DNA of 64,000 nucleotides from Limnomonas spitsbergensis (lineage: Eukaryota; Chlorophyta; Chlorophyceae; Chlamydomonadales): assembly GCA_037349105.1 (NCBI GenBank), contig JAYJMM010000110.1, positions 1 through 64,000 on the forward strand, given 5' to 3'. The stretch's first letter is position 1. Each line of letters starts with the position of its first letter. Below are positions 14,269 through 25,325 of this stretch, one piece after another. The notes under the pieces are model-generated. The model saw only the letters and a list, made by a program, of their open reading frames with translations. It did not search any database and was not told the origin of the DNA. Made by a program: the position numbers and the translations under genes.

Positions 14269-15540
14269 TCATTGCCCCCCCTTATAGCTTCTTCTTTTTG
14301 CCCTGCCTCTCTGCCCCGCCTCTTTTCCCCGCTTGTTTATTTCCCGCCTTTTTACCCGCCATTTTACCCTGCCTTTTTGCCCCGCCTTTAACTCGCCTTT
14401 TTGCCCGTTTTTTTGCCAAATATTTTTCTTGACTCTTACCCATCCTCTTTGCCCTGCCTCTTTCCCTCGCCTTTTTGCCTCGCCTTTTTGCTCGTCTTTT
14501 TGCCTCGCCTTTTTGCCCCCCCCTCTCTGTCCCGCCTCTTTGTTTCGCCTTTTTACCCGCCATTTTACCCTGCCTTTTTGCCCCGCCTTTAACTCGCCTT
14601 TTTGCCCGTTTTTTTGCCAAATATTTTTCTTGACTCTTACCCATCCTCTTTGCCCTGCCTCTTTCCCTCGCCTTTTTGCCTCGCCTTTTTGCTCGTCTTT
14701 TTGCCTCGCCTTTTTGCCCCCCCCTCTCTGTCCCGCCTCTTTGTTTCGCCTTTTCCCCATTTTTTCTCCCGTTTTTGTGCCCCGCCTTTTTGCCCCGCCA
14801 TCGGCCCGCCCTTTACGCTCCCTTGCTCCGCCTTTGCCCCGCCTTTGCCCCGCCTCTGCCCCTACCTTGCCCCGTCCTAGTCCTGATCTTGCCCCGCCCT
14901 TGCCCCGCCTCTGTCCCTCCTCTTTACCCCGCCTCTTTGCCCCGCCTTTTTATTACCCGCCTCTTTACCCCGCCTTTTCGCATGCCTTTTTGCCCGCCTC
15001 TTTGCCCCGCCTTTTAGCCCGTCTTTTGGCCCCGCCTTATTGCACCGCTTGTGCCCCGCCTTTCACCCGCCCCTGTCCCGCTTTTGCCCCGCATGTGGCC
15101 CAGCCTGTGCCTTGTCTTTGCTCCATTCCTGCCCCGCCCTTGCCCCGCCCTTGCCCGGGCCTTGCCCGCCCTCGCCCCGCCTTGCCCCGCCCTCGCCCCG
15201 CCCTTGCCCCGTCTTTGCCCCGCTTTTGCCCCGCCCCTTTGCCCCGCCTCTTTGCCCCGCCTCTTTGGCCCGCCTTTTTGGCCCGCCTTTTTGGCCCGCC
15301 TTTTTGCCTCTATCTTTGCCCCACCTCTGTGCCCCGCCTCTTTGCCTCGCCTTTTTGGCCCGCCTCTTTGCCCCGCCTCTTCGATCCGCCGCCTCTTCGC
15401 CCCGCTTCTTTGCCCCACCTCTTTGCCCCACCTCTTCGCCCCGCCTCTTTGCCCTACCTCTTTGATTGCCCCGCCTCTTTACCCAGCCTCTTTGCCCCGC
15501 CTCCTTGCCCGCCTCTTTGCACAACTATTTGCCTGCCTTT
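14269..15540. repeat. C/T-rich degenerate repeat block (TTTTTGCCCCGCC-like units)
   Basis: The plus strand is overwhelmingly pyrimidine, built from imperfect units of about 12 bases of the type TTTGCCCCGCCT, and it directly abuts the hexamer array. Several long frames stay open on both strands (Pro/Phe/Leu-rich on plus, Lys/Arg/Gly-rich on minus) because of the base bias. They have no start context, splice logic or recognisable domain, so no gene is called. Strong purine/pyrimidine strand asymmetry of this kind can favour triplex or R-loop structures, which is inference. Confidence 0.85.
14345..14752. repeat. 201-bp tandem duplication inside the pyrimidine-rich block
   Basis: Two almost identical copies, about 14345-14545 and 14546-14746, each contain the landmark TTTTTTTGCCAAATATTTTT, the only A/T-rich island of the block. 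Near identity implies a recent duplication. Confidence 0.9.
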
Positions 15541-15641
15541 TTGCCGATGCCGATTTCCCGATGCCCTCTCGCCCCGACGCCCCTGATGCCCGATGCCCCG
15601 ATGTCCTGATGCCTTGGTGCCCCGATGCTCCGATACCCTGA
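15541..15641. repeat. Decayed CCGATG-type satellite units
   Basis: Around ten imperfect units such as GCCCCGATG, GCCTGATG and GCTCCGAT follow the pyrimidine block. A second small cluster occurs at about 16126-16195. They look like old, diverged relatives of the 14-kb array, which suggests that the satellite once extended further or seeded smaller patches. Confidence 0.7.
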
Positions 15642-17932
15642 TATACCCCTATGTATGGGATCTCAAGCTTGTACCAGAGCATGTACCGACCGAGACTCTC
15701 GATTTCGCCATTGCACAGCACCTTTCCGCCTCGATGCAACATTTTGCTTAATCACACCCGTTCCAAAATAACAAGCACGTAAACGAACGAGACAAGTATG
15801 CATTCAGTCGACATAGTTTTGTGTTTGCGTGAACCCTGACCTAGCCAGCGTGGCAGGATCATTTGGATCATTCTTGGACACTACCTCAGGAGGTCGTTAC
15901 TGAAATGATCCTAGATGTACACAAAAGTACAACGACTAACTGTCGCCCAACTCGCGCCTGTAGTGTGGATGTAGTCAGGATCATCTCAGAATTCTGTACG
16001 GCGCCCACTTTTGGCTCGGATCACCCCCAAAGCGAACGCGCCCCTGATGATGTCCCGATGTACGGCATTTAAAATCCCGTATTCCTCAAGCCACGCTCAA
16101 GCGTTTTCTTTATTTCTTTCTTGACTTGATGATCCGATGTCTTGCCTGATGCTACGTTGCCTCGATGTCCCATGCCCCGATGCCCCGATGAAATACCCAG
16201 CCGTTGCTAGCATCATTGTGGCATCATGCAAAAGAAGTGTACATCTTTGTTCAAATCCGGAGGGGCAAGTATTGGCCACCAAGCCAATAGGAACCTACCT
16301 TGACCGACATGTGGCCGATGGCCCATGCAACTGGGCTTTAGGCACCAAGGCCAGAACGGCAGAACCCTGGCATGCATCAAAAACAATTGATGTCCTTGGG
16401 ACGAATGAATGACGAAGTTGGAAGAGTTGGTATGTAGCCCCTTGACTGACGTGGTAAACTGGTAATCGAGTCCCAGATCCAGGGACAGGCCTATATGCAA
16501 TGCTTAGGTCAAAAGGCCGCTGGCTTAATTGACATGAGATAGGGGTGGGGCAGGAGAGGGCGCCTGCTGCATGTAGGTGATCCCTATTGCACTGGCACCT
16601 GTCATGGTTGGGTCACAACTGAAGCCGATTGAGTCGAAGTGCCTTTGTACTCCGTACTGGTCCGTCCCCTATTGTGGTGCAACATCTGCCATGCATCTTG
16701 CATTCATAGGACCAGCCTTGCTACTCAAAAGATGCTTGCTATGTGCCGTGTGCCGTTCTGGCGCCGGATTTCATACCATGATAGGTTTGTGCATGCTGGA
16801 AGCTTCACCCGATTTGCATGCATGCTGGTATGCCAATGTTGCATGCTTTTGTCCCCTGTTAAATTACAGGCCGTTGCGCCATACGTGTGCTGCGTTAGCA
16901 TTTAAACATATTGAATCGCAGAGCTGATTCGGGCTCACAGAAGGTAGCTACGGTACTTCGAAGGTCGGTCGAAGGCAGTATGTTGCGAGACTGCGAGTTG
17001 CGACAGGTTCACAGGTCGGCATAGGTCCCGCCTTGCTTTGCAGTTTCTGTTGCGTCATGCACGTTTGTCATTGTTGGCCTGTCATGCTTTAACCAGCAGG
17101 CCTGTCCACCAGCGGTCGGCTGCTGCGAAAAGTCGGTCGCTCATTGTGCTTGCCCACGCCCAATTGTGCACGCTGTAGCTGCTTCGCCCATTCAGCATTC
17201 TCGCTTCCAGCCTCACCCTACTAGTCAGCCAAGCGGTTTGGCGCATCCTGTGCTCTGCATGGACGACCTAGCCACGTGCCAATGCCGAAATCGGTGTCAC
17301 ATGCCCGATGCCCGGTCATCACGAACTCCAGCCCGGCCTTGCTGCCAGAAATAACAGAGGTTCGCGCTCCTCCAAAAACAAGAAAGCAATAAAAATTGGG
17401 CCGGACACTGCAGGCACGGACGAGCACTTCGATGACAAACATGCGGTCATGTCAGCGATTTCGGGCCTTTGGGCAGCCTCGGGCCGACACCTGCTGCCCC
17501 GCTAAAATAAAAAGATTGGGATGGACGAAGAACAAGAATGCTGAAAACGGGGCCGAACGCTGCCGGCACGGATGAGAACGCAGACTTCGAATATGCCACG
17601 CGGATCCGACTGAAGATGGTTGTACACTGGGGTTATACAATCCCTGGCGTTTCTTACTTTCTTCGAATCTCGGGTACACCTAGTCTCCCTCCACAGCCTG
17701 ACCTGCAACCAGGCTTGCCATTCAAAACATGTGAAGGACTGAAGGGTGCATGCAATCAGTTGCACATGATGCCCCAATTCAGCCCAAGGCCTCGGCTCAG
17801 AGTCTCAGACCCTACCTGCCGGAATAACTGATTTATGATGTACCGGTACATAGTTCATGAGGCACTCATCAGTCGGCACATTCCTCGGACTCGCAAATCA
17901 ACAGAGGTCCTAACAATCAGTGCCATGTTATC
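15642..17932. other. Intergenic stretch with no recognisable gene
   Basis: Only short frames (under about 116 codons) with no family resemblance are present. Two features stand out: the CCGATG-like patch at about 16126-16195, and a diverged direct repeat of roughly 60 bases at about 17376-17432 and 17527-17590 (shared AACAAGAA, GGGCCG and GGCACGGA blocks). It lies beyond the 3' end of the SNF2-Tudor gene, so part of it may be that gene's 3' UTR. I did not find a clear polyadenylation signal. Confidence 0.6.
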
Positions 17933-18473
17933 CTATCGTTTAGGCACCTTGGCCTTCTTGGTTCTAGAAGGTAGCATGGACGTCACACATTGCTTGGGCC
18001 TCGCGGTCCCCACATATGTGGTGCGGCCGGTCCCAGCTGCTGCTGCTGCTGCTGCCTGCCCCTTGCCCATGCGCCATATTTCCTTGGACAGATCCACACG
18101 CTCCTTGTCGCCGTCTTTGTACTTGACGCAGAAAGGATGTCTCTGCAGGTGGGCAATGGGGGAAATGAAGTCAAGAGATTTCTAGAGATGTCCACCAAAT
18201 ACATGACCGTTTTGTACTTCAGGGCCACACGTAAATAAACTGTTATCCTACCTACAGCAACAACAACTCGCATGTTCTGCCTCAATCCTTGACAGCTGGA
18301 TGCCCCCCTCGTCCCTTCCCCCCCCTTCCTCCCCCCCCCTTCCCATCCTCCTCCCCCCTGCCTTTCCTGTCCCACCTCTCCTGGATGGTAGCTGGCCACG
18401 GTGCCGCGGTAGAAGGCCTTGTCCAGTGGCCACCAGACCTCAATGGGCTGGCCAACCAAGCTGGCATCCAACA
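17933..18473 (-). other. Tudor-like module 4 and protein C-terminus (exons 18376-18473 and 17933-18142)
   Basis: Exon A matches the other three ([19 protein letters not shown]). Exon B gives [20 protein letters not shown], then poly-Ala and [15 protein letters not shown]. It ends [11 protein letters not shown] and a TAG stop at 17933-17935. The basic tail could serve nuclear import. No long linker follows, which fits this being the last module. Confidence 0.8.
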
Positions 18474-21400
18474 CTGCATGGAGAGGGAGCAGGTCAGGAT
18501 GAGAAAAGAGCCTTCCAGGACGGTGTCACCTGTCATGAGGCGCCTTCATTTTCTGAATTGTAGCCATTTAAATGCGTTGAATAAAAGTGTATACCATCGC
18601 ACCGGTACACCTTTCAGAGGCTGAGTATGATGTGTGGTTGCATGTCTCATGATCATGTCATGGTTTCCTCAACCTAAGAGATCAAACAGAACCTGTGTTG
18701 ACTCATGCAACCTTAATCCCCTCACATATTCTGTACCTGCGCGCTTGGTCGATTGCCGCTTGTCTAGGCTCTGATGCCTCTTGCCCTCTATCTCCTCCTT
18801 TTCCTCGTGCTCCTCCTCCTCTTCTTCCCCCTCCTCTTCCTCCTCCGTCTCTTCCTCCTCCGTCTCTTCCTCCTCCTCCTCTCCCTCCTCTGAAGAAGAG
18901 CTGCTACCCTCCCAGCGATTGCGTTTCCTAGGGGGGGCATTGGGCTTGAATCCAGTCTGCTTGCCCTTGTGGCCACATTCACCATGCGCCGCGTCATGAC
19001 TGGGCACAGTCGCCATTCCTTGCAGCCGCGCTCGCGTAGCAGAGACGTTAAGCGGAAAGGGGGCTGCTGCTGCTGCTACAGTTGCTTCTGCCCCTGATGC
19101 TGAGCCCGTCGAGGCGTTTGTCCTGAATGCATCCAGACAGCCGCGTGGCTTTGGTGCAATTTGAGAGGAAGGTAACATTCCTGGCATACGCGACTGAGCC
19201 TGCAGACCAGATTGTGCGGCACATGGCACTGGGCTAGGAAGTGGCTGGGACTGATGTTGCCTTGGCTGTTGCAGCTGCTGTAGCTGCTGGGACTCATTGA
19301 TTCTGCGGATCAAGATCGCTGCCAGGGTGGCAAGATGGGCAGGGTTTGCCGCCGGGGGATGGGGCTGCTGTCCCCAGCTCTGCAGCAGCTGCTGTTGCGC
19401 CTGTTGTTGCGGTTCACGGAGGCGCATGGCCAACACATGCTGGTGCTGGGTGAGGAGAGCCTGCAGGGCATGAGGAGGGATGACACCTGTGGCATCAGGG
19501 ACAGGGCCTCTGGGCGCGGTGACCCAGGGCTGCACCGGGACGCTCAAAGGAGGTGTCGCACCTCGAGCATGCCCTCCTGCCATTGCGGCCGGTTGACACA
19601 CCGTGGCCGACGGAGTGGCAAATGGCGGATGAGCATTGGGTGTTTGGAAATGCCCGAACGCTACTGCCATGTTTCTGAGCACCGCAGCGGCAGCGGCGGG
19701 GGGCATGGGAGGAGAACGGGTTGTGGCATGAGGCGGTGTGTGCTGCTGAATGGGTTGGAAGGGCCTGCTGACCTCAACAACGGGAGCAGCAGCTGGGGCA
19801 ACAGCGGGAGGAGGAGCAGGGGCAACAGCGGTAGCAGGAGCGGAGGCAACAGCGGTAGCAGCTGCGGGAGCAGGAGCGGGAGAAGCAGCAGGAACGGCAA
19901 CTGGAGATGCAGCTGCAGCAGCAGCTGTAGCAGCTGCGGGAGCAGGAGCAGGGGTAACAGCGGGGGAAGCAGCAGGAACAGCAGCTGAAGATGCAGCTGT
20001 AGCGGTAGCAGCTGTGGGAGCAGGAGCAGGGCAAGCAGCAGGAACGGCAGCTGGAGATGCAGCTGTAGCAACAGCGGGAGCAGCAGCCTGCACCTTGGGC
20101 ATTTTGGCTGCTCTCGCCTCACACTCGACCCGCTCTGATCTTCCTAACAGATTCTGCATGGACGACATTTTGCTCTGGGAGGAAATCATAGGACATGAAC
20201 GTGTCCTTGCGGGTGTTGCTGCTACTGCTGCTCCTGTTGCTGCTGAAGCTACGCCTTCTGTTGCTGCGGCTTCTGTTGCTGCTGCCGCTGCACCATTCCC
20301 TGACCTGGTCTTGGAGGTCCCCGCATGTGTCATGCAGTCTGTCCTAGTTGCTGCTGCTGCCTGCCCCTTGCCCATGCGCCATCTCTCCTTGGACAGATCC
20401 ACCCACTCCTGGGAGCCATCCTTGTACTTGACGTGGAAAGGCTTTATCTGAAGGTGGGGATTCGGGGGGCGGACACATCGCTTGATCCGTTATCTGATTT
20501 CAACACTCAATTTGCGCTGCTGAGCCCTTCCGAAAAATGTGCAAGGGTCAATATGGTTGGACGCTGCAAAGCAAGAGATTATAGGGCATGAAACCTCACG
20601 GAATAAGTGTTTGTTTCAGAGCTTCTCTGATTTTGTTTACTTTTAAATGAGCACAACAAAGTGTGTTCAGATTATGACTACGACAAGTGAATCATCCATA
20701 GACAGGACCAAGGCTGCATCGGAGTAGTCTAGAAAAGCTGCATAAACTCTCCCAGAAGCCCAATTAGAGACTGATAGGCTCCCCCCCATGTGCAGGGGCC
20801 CTCCCTCACATATTCTACACCACCTTTCTTGGATGGTAGCTGGCCACAGTGCCGCGGTAGAAGGCCTTGTCCAGTGGCCACCAGACCTCAATGGGCTGGC
20901 CAACCAAGCTGGCATCCAACACTGCAGGGAGAGGAGAGGGGCAGGGCTCGGGTTGGGAATCTAGCTGGCTCAGCATTCTTCCTCTACACTCTGTAGTGTG
21001 GATCCAGCAGCCATGAGAGTAAATCGGGAGATGAGCCAAGAGGTATTGAGGTAAGACTTGAATCTATCTGTGCCTGTGACGGTCATCCGACTGCCTTCCT
21101 TCAAAATATGCCGCTCCTCTGAAACCTATAACACAAGCCCAAAAGACCCATGGAATGGTTCATATAGTCTTACCAGTTGGATCTCATAGAAATCAAGAAG
21201 CATTGAATCAATCATTCAAGTTTCGAGCCTGAAGCCTCCCAATCCCACATATCCTGCCTTCCGAACCTGGCAAGGGTGCAGAGGACAGCTGCGCAAGTGC
21301 TGCTCCTTGGTTCGATCTTGGGGAGGCCTCAGAAACAGCGCTGAGGGGAGCAGCGTGGCAAGTCCTGCGGCCCCCTGTGGCCCTCTCCATGTTGTTGTGT

Positions 21401-24400
21401 GAAGCAGGAGGACTGGGCTCCCGAGTGGTCTCAGCGGCACAACTTTGAGAGGCAGCCCCAACGCCTTGTCGCTGCAAGCTGAAAGGCCCATCGCCCTCGC
21501 CGGCCCCCGCCCCTGACGCGTCTGATGCGCGGCCCGAGCGCCTCCTGCCCTGCCTGGCAGCAATATCTCCTCCACACAGAGCAGGAGGGGAGGGCACGGG
21601 AAGTAATGATGACAAACGGCCTCCAAGGCCCTCAGCGGCACCTCCCTGTGATAGAGGCCCGCAGCTTGTATCCCGCTGCTTCCTTTTCCAGTGGGCTGGT
21701 GACAGTCCAGTGGAAGGCAAAGCCGCCGGGGCTGAAGCAGCAGAAGCAGCTGAAGCATCAAGAGCGCCCCCCCCAGCAAATCTTGATGACCATCTCCTGC
21801 TGGTGAGAACAGGGTCTGAGGCACCTGCAGCTGTTGCTGGTGTTGCCACTGCTGCAGCTGTTGCTGATGTTACAACTGCTGCAGCTGTTGCTGGTGTTGC
21901 CACCACTGCAGCTGTTCCTGCTGCCCCCACTTCTGCTGATGTTGGTGTTGCCATTACTGCAGCTGTTGCTGGTGTTGCCACCGCTGCAGCTGTTGCTCTT
22001 GCCTCTGCTGCATCTACTGCTGTTGCTGCTGCTGCCTCCACTGCCCCCAAGAGCCTACAGTGCCTGGCCTTGATAGCCAGAGCAGAAGAGGTGGGAAGGG
22101 TCTGAGCGGTCACAGGAGGAGGGGATGGCGCGGGAGCCCGCTTGCTGCCTGCTTTCAGGAGAGGAGTGGGGCGGGGCGCTGCAGCTGAAGGTGCCAAGCC
22201 ACGTTGCCCCACTGTGCGCAGACCAAGCACCCTAGCTACGTCACTGACATTGCGACAAGAGGCCCGCTGGGTACCGGCACAGGATTCGGGCCCGGTAGCT
22301 GCGCCTCCAGCCCCCTCGCCCAAATGGGCCTGGACACGAAAGTACTTTACTTTCCAGCCATGGCCAGGGCGCACTTTCGTCTCCACACTCCAGCCGCTAA
22401 GGTTGCCTGTGTACCCATACTGAGTCTCAAGGACAGCTTGGCAGCGGCCCAAGTAGTCCGGTGTGCCATCTGGCAGCCTGGCCTTCAGCCGGTCACCCTG
22501 TTGCAGCAGATCACCCTGTTGCAGCTGTCCATCCTGTTGCACGTGAAGTTCCTCCTCCTCCTGCACTTGCATCTCCTTCTGAATTTGCCGCTGCTGCTGC
22601 TCCCGTGGCTGATGCTGTTGTTGCTGCTGATGCTGGACTGGATGTCCAAGCCCCAATGAACACGTAATGGTCGCGTGCATATCCGCCTCTGTGAGGAGGC
22701 CTGCACATGATGACAACACGGTATCCGCATCAGGCAGTGGGCACTGCTTCACATCCTGATTGCCAAGGGCTAGCTCCGGCATAGCGGCCAGCTCCGGCGC
22801 CCCGGCCAGCTCAAGCGCATTGCCCAGCTCCGGTACAGCGGCCAGCTCCAGCGCCCTGGCCAGCTCAAGCGCATCGCCCAGCTCAGGCGCTGCGGCCAGG
22901 TCCGGCGCAGCAGCCAACTCTGTAGCAGCGGCCAGCTCCGGCGCAGCGGCCAGATCAGGCGCAGCGGCCAGGTCAGGCGCAGCGGCCAGCTCAGGCGCAG
23001 CGGCCAGCTCAGGCAAATCATCCAGCTCAGGCAAATTTGCCAGGTCAGGCGCATTGGCCGGGTTCCAATCCAGATCTGCAGGAGCTGGGTGTTCAGGGGG
23101 AGTGAGGGACAGTAGAGCTGGCTGTGCCTCAGTTGACATAAGAGCTGCTGATGTACCTGCCGCAGTAGCTGTTCCTGCTGCTGTTCCTGCTGCATCATTC
23201 GTTCTGGACCTGGTTGAAGCGGTTCGGACAGGAGTGGGACAGGCCGAAGCAGCAGGTGCTGTTGTAGTTGCTGCTGTTGTTGCCACTGCTGCTGCCGCTG
23301 TTGCCGCCGCTGCTTCCACTTCCCTTGATGACCTGGTCTTAGCGGTTCCTACAAGTGTGGTGCGGCCTGTCCCAGCTGCTGCTGCTCCTGCTGCTGCTGC
23401 TGCTGCTGCCTGTCCCTTGCCCATCTGCCACCTCCCCTTGGACAGATCCACACGCTCCTTTTCGCCATCTTCGTACAGGATGCAGAAGGGCCTCTTCTGC
23501 TGATTGGGATGCATGGGGAGGTAGACAGACAAATGTTTTGATATCACAATTGATCAATTCATGGAGCACTGTGTCTGCAATAGTTTCTGCAATCGTTTGT
23601 AATCACATTACAAGGGAGTCTACTACAGGTAGCTGTCTTTTTTACGGTTTCCAGATATGAAATATCTGCTTTCTCCTGCGTGGACACAGTACACTGCTAC
23701 GCACCCAATGGGCCTGGCAGGGTTCAAAATATATTCAATGCTGGTGAACCCTTTTAGCAACTCCTGTCCTGATCAGAGATTGCTTGATTCCCACAAAGCT
23801 TTTAGTCTGTTCTGGTTTAATCTTAGACGGCGTGCCTCCCCTTCAGATGCATGAGCCACCCGCCTGTCCTGTCCCACCTCTCCTGGATGGTAGCTGGCCA
23901 CAGTGCCGCGGTAGAAGGCTTTGTCCAGTGGCCACCAGACCTCAATGGTCTGGCCAACCAAGCTGGCATCCAACACTGCAGTGAGAGGGAGCAGGTCGGG
24001 ATGAGGGATTAGCCAACACAGCATTCTTTATGCAGTGAGAGGGAGCAGATTAGAATTAAGTATTACTGTAAATCACTTCTGCGTGGGAATTTGGTGATGT
24101 GCCGTGAGGAAACCTGCCTAAAATCTTACTCTGCAGATTAAGATGCTTCCTACAACCTCAAAATTTCAGCCCTACCTTTAGAACCTGAAATGCAAGCCCA
24201 ACAGCCGCTGAATGGAAAACAATCTCACAAGTTGATGCGATAAGGCAAATGATGTCACAATGCAAGCCTTAAGCCACCTAATCCCATCTTGCCTTCTGTA
24301 CAGGGCGGGCATGAAGAGGACAGAGGTGGCACAGCGGAGCTGGCGTCGAGGGGAGCAGCGGGTCGTGCAGGCGGCTGAGCAGCAAGGCTGGCAGTGAAGG

Positions 24401-25176
24401 GAGCAGCGGGCCTAGCAGCCGACGGAGCAAATGCCTGTTCTGGCTGTGGAGCAGTTGGGCTGGTGGTAAGGAGGGGTGCCAGGCCAGCAGGCGGCAGAGC
24501 AGCTTGGTTGATGGTCAGGGGAGCACTGCGCCTGGTCGGCCGCAGAGCACCCAGAGCTGTTTGAGCCTTCATTGAGATGAGAGCTGCTGCGGCTGCTACT
24601 GCTGCTGCACCATACCTGAAGGATCTGGTTCTAGCGGTCCCCACAGGAATGGCAGAGTCTGTCCCAGCTGCTGCTGTTGCTGCTGTTCCTGCTGCTGTTG
24701 CTTCTGTTGCTGTTGTATTCGCTGCGGTTGCTGCTGTTGTTTCTGCTGCTGTTGCATCTGCTGTTGTTGCTTCTGCTGCTGTTGCTTCTGCTGCTGTTGC
24801 ATCTGCTGCTGTTGTTTCTGCTGCTGTTGCTTCTGCTGCTGTTACATCTGCTGCTGTTGTTTCTGCTGCTGTTGCTTCTGCCGCGGTTGCTGCTGTTGCG
24901 TCTGTTGCTGCTCCTGCTGCATCATTCCTTTGGAACCTGGTTGAAGAGGTCCTGATAGGAGTGGGACGGGCTGAATCAGCAGCTGCCACAGCCCCTGCTG
25001 CTGCCACAGCTCCTGCTGCTGCTGCTGCCCCATCCCCTGAAGACCTAGTCCTAGCGGTTCCTACAGGTGTGGTGCGGCCTGTCCCAGCTGCTGCTGCTGC
25101 TCCTGCTGCCGCTGCCGCCCCATCCCCTGATGACCTAGTCCTAGCGGTTCCTACAGGTGTGGTGCGGCCTGTCCCA

Positions 25177-25214
<38 letters not shown>

Positions 25215-25287
25215 TGCTGCCGCTGCTGCCCCATCCCCTGAAGACCTAGTCCTAGCGGTTCCTACAGGTGTGGTGCGGCCTGTCCCA

Positions 25288-25325
<38 letters not shown>

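Noticed and set aside
4..14432. Three overlapping plus-strand reading frames of more than 4,500 codons
   Set aside because: They are the hexamer repeat read in three frames, with no stop possible in the unit. There is no non-repetitive coding sequence.
14269..15586. Long frames on both strands in the pyrimidine block
   Set aside because: Composition alone explains the lack of stops. There is no domain, splice pattern or start context.
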